Shown in pieces: positions 1-5,424 of a stretch of 10,510 nucleotides of DNA; position 1 is the stretch's first letter, and each line of letters begins with the position of its first letter. Source of the stretch: an uncultured Myxococcales bacterium (GTDB lineage: Bacteria; Myxococcota_A; UBA9042). Under the pieces are notes generated by a model that saw only the letters and a list, made by a program, of their open reading frames with translations, ran no database searches and had not been told where the DNA came from. The stretch spans positions 1 to 10,510 of the forward strand of contig CAIXAA010000034.1 of assembly GCA_903917305.1 (NCBI GenBank), written 5' to 3'. A program made the position numbers and the translations under genes.

Positions 1-1389
1 CTGGGAGCCCGCCGTGCACACGCCGGACACGCAGCTGTCGTTTCCGGTGCAGACGCTGCTGTCGGCGTTGCAGCCCTTGCCCTCGAACGGCGCGCTGGCA
101 AAGACGCAGGCGCCGGTCGCCGTGTCGCAACTGTCCGCCGTGCAAACGGATCCATCGTCGCACACCGTCGCTGCGCCCGGCAGGCAGGCGCCGCCGCCGC
201 AGTTGTCACCGATGGTGCAGGCGTTGCCGTCGCTGCAAGGCAGGACGTTGTTGGTCGAGAAGCAACCGGTGATCGCGTTGCAACCGTCCGTCGTGCAAGG
301 GTTCTTGTCATCGCACGGAATCTGCGCGCCGGCCGTGCAGACGCCGGCCACGCAGCTGTCGCCGCCGGTGCAGACGCTGCCGTCGGCGTTGCAGGACTTG
401 CCGTCCGCCTGGTTCTGCGACGCGCAGGCGCCGGAGGCCGGCACGCACACCGTCTTGGCACACGCCGTGTCCTGCGAAGTGCTGCACGTCACGATGGTTT
501 TTGGATCGATCTGGCAGACGAACGGCAGTTGGCTCTTGTCGCAATACAGCGTGCCGTTGCACAGGTTGCCGTCGTCCTTGCCGGCGCAGTCGGCGTCGGC
601 CTGGCACGCGCACAGGTTCGTGCCCGGCGCGCACGCACCCGCCGCGCACGTGTCGCCGCTGGTGCACGCGTTGCCGTCCGAACAGACGCCGTCGGTCGGC
701 GCATGTCCGCAGCCAACCGTGGGATCGCAGCCGTCGGCCGTGCACGGGTTGTTGTCGCTGCACGTCGCCGACACATCGACGGGCAAGCCGGAGCACCCGC
801 CCTTGCCGTCGCACACGTCCCCGGCGGTGCAAGCGTTGCCGTCCGAGCACGCCTTGGTGCTCGGCGTGTGGCTGCAGCCGCTGGTCGGGTCGCAAGCGTC
901 GTCGGTGCAAGGGTTTCCGTCGCTGCAGTCCACGCCGTAGCCGGTGCAGGTGTTGCCGATGCAAGCGTCCTGCTCCGTGCAGGCGTTGCCGTCGTTGCAG
1001 GCGTTGCCGTCCAGGTTCTTGGAGAAGCAGAAGCCGCTGTTCGAGTCGCAAGTGTCGTCCGTGCAAGCGTTTCCGTCGTTGCAGTCCTTCTGCTTGCCCG
1101 ACACGCAGATGCCGCCGCTGCACGTGTCGCCCACGGTGCAGCCGTTGCCGTCTTCGCAAGCGCCGCTGATCTTCGTGTACTTGCAGCCCGTTGCCGGGTC
1201 GCAGATGTCGAGCGTGCAGGGGTTGCTGTCGCCGCATTGCACCGCGTCGCCGACGCACTTGCCCTCGGTGCAGGTGTCCTTGTCCGTGCACAGGTTGCCG
1301 TCGTCGCAGCTGCCGCTGTGAAAGGCGTGCGAACATTGCTGGTTGGTGCCGCCGCACGTGTCGTCCGTGCACGGGTTGCCGTCATCGCA
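1..1389 (-). repeat. Alternating Cys-rich coding repeats (16 units, about 24-30 residues each, one expanded)
   Basis: Residues 277-739 of the lipoprotein divide completely into Cys-initiated units. Type B has CxDxNPCTxDxC followed by D-P-x-T-G-C (for example residues 328-353 and 486-511). Type A has one more residue, CxDGNxCTxGDxC, followed by x-x-G-x-C (for example 354-378 and 512-535). The order is B-A five times (277-535), then one expanded 73-residue Cys-rich unit (536-608), then A-B-A-B-A up to the edge. The DNA looks periodic because the motif codons recur, but the units are diverged in sequence. Confidence 0.85.
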
Positions 1390-2217
1390 GGCGCCCTCGT
1401 CGGTCAAGCCGTTGCAATCGTTGTCGACGCCGTCGCAGACCTCCTGGCTCGCGGCGTGGGCGGAGCACGCGCTGAGCCCCGTTGCCGAGCACTTGCGCAC
1501 GCCCGAGCACGTCTGCTCGCCCGATGCCGCGGAGCACACCGTCGAAAGCTGCCCGTCGATCGCATGTTGCGAACACGGGCACTGGGTGATGCCGGCCTTG
1601 TCCGGGTCGCGCAGGCACTGCTTGCTGCTCTTGCCTTCGGCGCTGGTGGCGGCGAGGCAGTGGTAGCTGCTGGGACAGTCGCCGTCCGCCGCACACGGGG
1701 CGCCGCAGTAGCGGCCATCCTTGCCGTAGTCGACGCAAACGGCGCCGTCGCCGAGCAAGGCTCCGGAACAACTGCTGGATGCGCTGCACGGCTCGCACAG
1801 CCGGCCCCACTTCGGCACGCAGATCTGGATGATGTCGGCGCCCGCCGCGATGCCCGCGCACTGGAAGCCGGCCGGGCACTGGCCGCTGCAGGCCATCGCG
1901 CAGTTGTGGCCGGTCGGCGTCTCGATGCACAGGCCGATGTCGCACTCGTCGCTGGACTTGCAGGCGCAGTTCGGGCCGCCGGGGCAGACCGGGTTGCCGC
2001 CGTCGAGGGTGGTGTCGGTCTTGACGACCGTCTCCGCGCTGGGCGTGTCGCCGCCGAGGACTTCGCTGGCGGGCACGGTGTCCTTGACCACCTTCACGTC
2101 GCTGACCGAGGACGGCGCCGAAGTGGTTCCGCAGGCGGCGAGGCCAAGCAGCAGCGCCGCGGCGCACGCGGGCAGGGCAGCCGCGGCGGCGCGGGAGAAC
2201 AGGCGGCAAAGGGGCAT
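1..2217 (-). CDS. Cys-rich repeat lipoprotein with putative metal-binding motif (C-terminus outside window)
   Basis: The reading frame is open from ATG 2217 to the window edge (739 codons, no stop). The start is supported by GGAG at 2224-2227, six bases upstream. Residues 1-29 form a lipoprotein signal: Arg5 and Arg9, an Ala/Leu core, and LAAC with Cys29 as the likely lipidated residue. Residues ~30-75 are a Thr/Val/Asp linker. Residues ~76-256 are a Cys-rich region with CACKSSDECD- and CAADGDCPSSYHC-like stretches. VCDGVDNDCNGLTDE at 260-274 matches the putative metal-binding motif common in myxobacterial surface proteins. From Cys277 to the edge, short units of the type C-x-D-G-N-x-C-T follow one another in two alternating forms. 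It is probably a surface-anchored, disulfide-rich protein exported through Sec. The function is unknown; adhesion or metal/Ca2+ binding is inference. A promoter candidate lies at 2287-2314. The family assignment is confident, the role is not. Confidence 0.9.
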   Translation of the reverse strand, partial: MPLCRLFSRAAAAALPACAAALLLGLAACGTTSAPSSVSDVKVVKDTVPASEVLGGDTPSAETVVKTDTTLDGGNPVCPGGPNCACKSSDECDIGLCIETPTGHNCAMACSGQCPAGFQCAGIAAGADIIQICVPKWGRLCEPCSASSSCSGALLGDGAVCVDYGKDGRYCGAPCAADGDCPSSYHCLAATSAEGKSSKQCLRDPDKAGITQCPCSQHAIDGQLSTVCSAASGEQTCSGVRKCSATGLSACSAHAASQEVCDGVDNDCNGLTDEGACDDGNPCTDDTCGGTNQQCSHAFHSGSCDDGNLCTDKDTCTEGKCVGDAVQCGDSNPCTLDICDPATGCKYTKISGACEDGNGCTVGDTCSGGICVSGKQKDCNDGNACTDDTCDSNSGFCFSKNLDGNACNDGNACTEQDACIGNTCTGYGVDCSDGNPCTDDACDPTSGCSHTPSTKACSDGNACTAGDVCDGKGGCSGLPVDVSATCSDNNPCTADGCDPTVGCGHAPTDGVCSDGNACTSGDTCAAGACAPGTNLCACQADADCAGKDDGNLCNGTLYCDKSQLPFVCQIDPKTIVTCSTSQDTACAKTVCVPASGACASQNQADGKSCNADGSVCTGGDSCVAGVCTAGAQIPCDDKNPCTTDGCNAITGCFSTNNVLPCSDGNACTIGDNCGGGACLPGAATVCDDGSVCTADSCDTATGACVFASAPFEGKGCNADSSVCTGNDSCVSGVCTAGSQ

Positions 2218-2286
2218 GCGGGACTCCGGACGCGGGCGTGAGGGCACGGATGGTCGACGGGGCGAGACCCCACGGGTGATGCCGTC

Positions 2287-2314
2287 AGTGTTGGGCTTGC
2301 TAGCGCAATGTCAA
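2287..2314 (-). promoter_or_regulatory. Candidate sigma70-type promoter for the Cys-rich lipoprotein
   Basis: Read on the minus strand, a perfect TTGACA (2309-2314) begins 14 bases after the phosphatase stop codon. It is followed 16 bases later by AACACT (2287-2292), a weak 3/6 match to a -10 box; ACACTG with a 17-base spacer is an alternative. The implied 5' leader is about 60-65 bases. The -35 is convincing by sequence and the -10 is not. Confidence 0.35.
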
Positions 2315-2327
2315 GGCGGTTTCTTGC

Positions 2328-3644
2328 TCAGCGTGGCGTCGCGTCACCGCTTTCGTCGGCGGGCGCGTCGCTGGGCGGCGGCACGGTCGATGCACCGGGC
2401 GGGATGGGCGCCGTGTCGGGATCCTTGACTTCGAGCTGCGGCGCCGGGGTGACCAGCGGCCGGGCGCCGAAGGGCTGGCCGATGACGGGAGCTGTAATTT
2501 CGTTGGGATCCCTGCCAGTTGGTTGGCCCGCGACCAGGCTCGGAGGGCGCGGCGGCGGCGGCACCGCATCCAGCGACACGCGCGGCATGCGGCCGGTCGA
2601 GCGCTCCCACATGGGCCGCTGCAACACCGACTGCTGCGGCAGCGACGGGGCCGGCGCCGGGTTCGGCGGCACCGCCAGCGTGGACTGCGGCGTGATATCG
2701 CTGACCCGGCGGATCGTCTCTTGCGTTCGCGCCATCGGTCGCGCCACGCGCGGCACCGCCGGCATCGTGTCCGAGTGGCGCGCCGCGGCACCGCTTTGAC
2801 GCGTATCGAATCCCGGCGTCGTGTCGATCGCCCCCAGCGGCAACGTCTCGCGGCCGTGCGAGCGGAATTCGCCGGGCACCTCGACGATGCGCAGCAGGAT
2901 CAGCGTGATGTTGTCGCGGCCGCCGCCTTCCAGCGCGAGATCCAACAGCCGCTGCGCGGCCTTCGGCAGGTCTTCGCGCTCGGCGTGCAGCTCCTTGGCC
3001 AGCACTTCGTCCGGCACCATGTCCGTCAAGCCGTCGGAGCACAGCAGGTACACGTCGCCCGCGCAGTAGTCCTGCAGTTGCACATCGGGCTCGACGGCGT
3101 CGCGCAGCCCGACCGCGCGCACGATGACGTTCTTGCCGACGAACTGGCGGATCTGCTCCGCCGACATCGGCCGCGACCGCATGTAGTGGTTCAGCAGGCT
3201 GTGATCTTCGGTGAGCTGTTCGAGCTCCCCATCGCGCAGCCGGTAGATGCGGCTGTCGCCGACGTGCACCAGGCTCAGGCGCTCCTCGCCCATCAGCATG
3301 CCGACGACGGTCGTGCCCATGCCTTTGTGCGTCTGGTTGGCGAGCGCGCCGGCAAAGACCGCGCCGTTGGCGACGCGCACTGCTGCATCAAGGGCGCGCG
3401 CTTCCTCGGGATCGGCGGGGGAGACCTCGGCGGGCCAGCGAAAGTCCGGCCGGTGCCGATCGAGCGCGACGAAGCGCACCATCGTGTCCGCGGCGATCTG
3501 GCTCGCGACCTCGCCGGACGCGTGGCCGCCCATGCCGTCGCAAACGAGGAACAGGCCCGCGTCGGAGGCGATGCGAAAGGAGTCTTCGTTGTTCTTGCGC
3601 TCGCGGCCCACATGCGTGATGCCGTGCGACAGCACCTTCCACAT
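2328..3644 (-). CDS. PP2C-family protein serine/threonine phosphatase with long Pro-rich tail
   Basis: This is a 438-residue protein. Residues ~1-252 are a complete bacterial PP2C (Stp/PrpC-like) domain, a Mn2+/Mg2+-dependent phosphatase that removes phosphate from Ser/Thr and opposes Hanks-type kinases. Visible signatures are NNEDS at 18-22, DGMGGH at 36-41 (Asp36 metal ligand), GTT at 110-112, VGDSRIY at 128-134, SDGLTDMV at 203-210 and GGRDNIT at 241-247 (Asp244 metal ligand). Residues ~253-438 are a low-complexity tail rich in Pro, Arg and Thr. There is no transmembrane segment or signal peptide, so it is probably cytoplasmic. GTG 3647 directly precedes ATG 3644 in frame; GAGG at 3654-3657 fits either, and ATG is preferred. 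It lies 72 bases after dapA with its own promoter candidate. No kinase gene is in the window, so its partner is unknown. Confidence 0.95.
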   Translation of the reverse strand: MWKVLSHGITHVGRERKNNEDSFRIASDAGLFLVCDGMGGHASGEVASQIAADTMVRFVALDRHRPDFRWPAEVSPADPEEARALDAAVRVANGAVFAGALANQTHKGMGTTVVGMLMGEERLSLVHVGDSRIYRLRDGELEQLTEDHSLLNHYMRSRPMSAEQIRQFVGKNVIVRAVGLRDAVEPDVQLQDYCAGDVYLLCSDGLTDMVPDEVLAKELHAEREDLPKAAQRLLDLALEGGGRDNITLILLRIVEVPGEFRSHGRETLPLGAIDTTPGFDTRQSGAAARHSDTMPAVPRVARPMARTQETIRRVSDITPQSTLAVPPNPAPAPSLPQQSVLQRPMWERSTGRMPRVSLDAVPPPPRPPSLVAGQPTGRDPNEITAPVIGQPFGARPLVTPAPQLEVKDPDTAPIPPGASTVPPPSDAPADESGDATPR

Positions 3645-3683
3645 CACCGAACGCCTCTTCGCATCGTTTCAGCCATCCAACAC

Positions 3684-3712
3684 GGCATACTCGCGCAAGG
3701 GTGCCACGTCAA
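3684..3712 (-). promoter_or_regulatory. Candidate sigma70-type promoter for the PP2C phosphatase
   Basis: On the minus strand TTGACG (3707-3712) starts five bases beyond the dapA stop codon. It is separated by exactly 17 bases from TATGCC (3684-3689), a 3/6 -10 match. The implied leader to the phosphatase start is about 30-35 bases. The position suits independent transcription of the phosphatase, although read-through from dapA remains possible. Confidence 0.4.
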
Positions 3713-3716
3713 GCGA

Positions 3717-4640
3717 TCAGCCCGCCGGCAGCAGGCCCAACGTCGCGAGCTCCCGACGCAACTGCGCCGAAGTTGAGGTCTGCGCGGTCATCAGCGGCAG
3801 GCGCGCCACGGGCTCCATCACGCCGAGCAGGTGCAGCGCCATCTTGCACGGCTGCGGATTCGGCTCGGCAAACAGCGTCTTGATGAGCGGGTGCAGCGCC
3901 AGTTGCCCGTCCGCCGCCTCCGCCAGCCGCCCGGCGCGGTAGTCGCGGTACAGCGCCGCCGTCTGCACCGGCGCGACATTGGACACCACGGAGATCACGC
4001 CATGACCGCCGACCGAGTACATGGGCAGGCACAGCGCGTCGTCGCCCGCCAGCACCGTGAACGGCCTGCCTTCGGGCCGCTTGACCTTGCGCAGCAGGCA
4101 CAGGATCTCCTGGACTTGGTCCAGGGAGCCCGAAGCCTCCTTGACCGCAATGATGTTCGGGTGTTTGGCCAGCTCGGCAACGGTCGCCGGCAGCAGGTTG
4201 CACGCCGTTCGCCCCGGCACGTTGTAGAGCACCACCGGCACGGTCACGGCATCGGCCACCGCGCGATAGTGGGCGAGAAGTCCGTCCTGTGTCGGCTTGA
4301 CGTAGTACGGCGTCACCACCAGCACGCCGTCGACGCCCAAGGCCTGGGCGCGCTTGGACATCGCGATCGTTTTTGCCGTGTGATTCGACCCAGTTCCGGC
4401 GAGCACCGGCACGCGGCCGGCGGAGCGGCGCACGGCCGTGCCGACGACGACGGCGAATTCGTCCTCGAACAGCGCACTTGCTTCGCCGGTGGTGCCGCAC
4501 GCCACCAGGCCGTCGATGCCGGCGGCGATCTGGCGATCGACCAGGCGCTCCAAGGCGGGCATGTCGATGCTGCGTTCCGCGTCATCGTTCATCGGCGTGA
4601 CGAGGGCCGTGTAGGTGCCTTCGAGGCGCAAGGTGCTCAT
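3717..4640 (-). CDS. dapA: 4-hydroxy-tetrahydrodipicolinate synthase (dihydrodipicolinate synthase)
   Basis: This 307-residue protein catalyses aldol condensation of pyruvate with L-aspartate-4-semialdehyde, the first committed step of the lysine/meso-diaminopimelate branch, in the cytoplasm. It is a single (beta/alpha)8 NAL-family barrel of near-normal length (about 290-300 is typical). Visible catalytic residues are the GTTGE loop with Thr50-Thr51, Tyr113 in VTPYY, Tyr139 and Arg144 in YNVPGRT, and the Schiff-base Lys167 in IIAVKEASG. The YNVPGR arginine favours DHDPS over N-acetylneuraminate lyase and other family members. The frame stays open far upstream, but ATG 4640 is chosen because the barrel's first strand begins right after it (GTYTALVTPM) and a GGAG site precedes it. 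The ATG overlaps the stop of the upstream HEAT-protein gene as ATGA. No dapB, lysC or asd is adjacent. Confidence 0.96.
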   Translation of the reverse strand: MSTLRLEGTYTALVTPMNDDAERSIDMPALERLVDRQIAAGIDGLVACGTTGEASALFEDEFAVVVGTAVRRSAGRVPVLAGTGSNHTAKTIAMSKRAQALGVDGVLVVTPYYVKPTQDGLLAHYRAVADAVTVPVVLYNVPGRTACNLLPATVAELAKHPNIIAVKEASGSLDQVQEILCLLRKVKRPEGRPFTVLAGDDALCLPMYSVGGHGVISVVSNVAPVQTAALYRDYRAGRLAEAADGQLALHPLIKTLFAEPNPQPCKMALHLLGVMEPVARLPLMTAQTSTSAQLRRELATLGLLPAG

Positions 4641-5293
4641 GGGGCTCCGGTGGGGGCGCGGGTTCTGCGGGCAGGCGCGGCATGGCGCCGGCTCAGGCGC
4701 TGCAAGGAGGCGGAAATCGCATCGCGGACGGCGACTTCCGGCTCGCGGCCCAGGCTGTCGTTGAGGATGCCGGGGACGCGGCTGTCGTCGATGTCGCCCA
4801 TCGCATACGCCGCCGCCTCGCGCACGTACAGGTTGCGGTGCGTCAGGTACTCGCGAACGAGCTCCAGGACATCGGTGCCAAAGCCGGCCGCCAGGGTGCG
4901 CAGGACGATGCGCTGCACCGGCACGCTCACGTCGCGGGCGCGCAAGGTCTCCAGCAGCACGGCCTTGGTCTGCGTGCTTGGGAAGTACTGCAGCCACGCG
5001 AGCGCGCGCATCCGCACGGGCGGCGTCGCGTCGGGCGACGTCGCGAACTCCACCAGCAACGACCCGACATCCGGACCGACACGCCGCAGCTGCAGCGCCG
5101 TGACCTGGGGATGCGGCGCATTCAGGAGGGCTTCCAGGGAACCGATCTGCACCGTGCGGCTGGGCGGCTCCTGGCCAGCCTCCGCCGCCGTCGCCAGGCC
5201 GGCGCACAGCAGCAGCGCGGCCATCACGGCGCAGGCGGATGCGGCACGAATCCTCGCCGAAAGTGCCGCAAACTGTTCAGGTCCGTCTTCCAT
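4637..5293 (-). CDS. Exported HEAT-repeat protein
   Basis: This is a 218-residue protein. Residues ~14-39 look like a Sec signal peptide: Arg14 and Arg16, then a hydrophobic core from about 21 to 35 and a likely cleavage after AEA (Ala39). The n-region is unusually long for the chosen start. ATG 5293 is nevertheless the best start: AGGA lies six bases upstream (5300-5303), and ATG 24 would leave no positive n-region. Mature residues ~55-205 are successive amphipathic helical pairs of HEAT/PBS-lyase type, such as VRMRALAWLQYF and VREAAAYAMGDI. The C-terminus is Arg/Ala/Pro-rich. HEAT solenoids usually act as protein-binding scaffolds; a periplasmic scaffold role is inference and the partner is unknown. 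The gene is coupled by ATGA to dapA. A similar solenoid forms the C-terminal part of the gene directly upstream (5425-8418). Confidence 0.85.
   Translation of the reverse strand: MEDGPEQFAALSARIRAASACAVMAALLLCAGLATAAEAGQEPPSRTVQIGSLEALLNAPHPQVTALQLRRVGPDVGSLLVEFATSPDATPPVRMRALAWLQYFPSTQTKAVLLETLRARDVSVPVQRIVLRTLAAGFGTDVLELVREYLTHRNLYVREAAAYAMGDIDDSRVPGILNDSLGREPEVAVRDAISASLQRLSRRHAAPARRTRAPTGAP
4645..4648 (-). promoter_or_regulatory. Ribosome binding site of dapA
   Basis: GGAG on the minus strand lies four bases before ATG 4640, inside the last codons of the upstream HEAT-protein gene. It decides the start in a frame that stays open well upstream. Confidence 0.6.
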
Positions 5294-5336
5294 CCGTCAT
5301 CCTGGCGCGTCACGCCTCGCCGACTGGGGCCAAGCG

Positions 5337-5365
5337 ATCCTAGTCAATTCCACGGCCGGTGGCGA
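5337..5365 (-). promoter_or_regulatory. Weak promoter candidate for the HEAT-protein/dapA pair
   Basis: The 131-base gap between the M16/HEAT stop and this pair holds, on the minus strand, TCGCCA (5360-5365), a 17-base spacer and TAGGAT (5337-5342), each a 4/6 match. A TTGACT also occurs at 5341-5346, but no acceptable -10 follows it. The call rests only on spacing and partial matches. Confidence 0.22.
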
Positions 5366-5369
5366 GTGC

Positions 5370-5383
5370 GAAGCGGCCGCTTC
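5370..5383. repeat. Perfect 14-base palindrome in an intergenic gap
   Basis: GAAGCGGCCGCTTC sits about 42 bases after the stop of the M16/HEAT gene. It could be a short hairpin or a dyad protein-binding site. No T-run follows on the minus strand, so it is not a standard intrinsic terminator. Confidence 0.3.
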
Positions 5384-5424
5384 ACCAGCCTTGACCTCGG
5401 TTCATGCCACTGCAGCGGGCGCCG

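Noticed and set aside
1..1389. Periodic DNA resembling a CRISPR array or satellite
   Set aside because: The period varies (24-30 codons), the repeats are diverged and in frame, and the translation is a continuous Cys-rich protein.
529..2241. Long open frames on the plus strand across most of the window (also 3831-5528, 5404-6858, 9062-10357)
   Set aside because: They lie opposite well-supported minus-strand genes, have Arg/Ala/Pro/His-rich translations with no domain signatures, and are expected in GC-rich DNA with third-position G/C bias.
2259..2271. GGGG-loop-CCCC hairpin before the lipoprotein gene as terminator or leader structure
   Set aside because: It has only four base pairs, a five-base loop and no T-run; this is common by chance in GC-rich DNA.
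3690..3707. Sigma54-like promoter (TGGCAC...TTGC on the minus strand)
   Set aside because: The GG and GC elements are only 7 bases apart where 10 are required; the stretch is instead the spacer of the sigma70-like candidate.
3717..5207. A longer in-frame start giving dapA a ~190-residue N-terminal extension
   Set aside because: The extension is the out-of-frame shadow of the HEAT-repeat gene. The barrel begins right after ATG 4640, which has its own ribosome binding site.
5370..5383. Palindrome as an intrinsic terminator for the M16 operon
   Set aside because: The stem is short, the loop is minimal and no T-tract follows on the minus strand; kept only as a low-confidence repeat.
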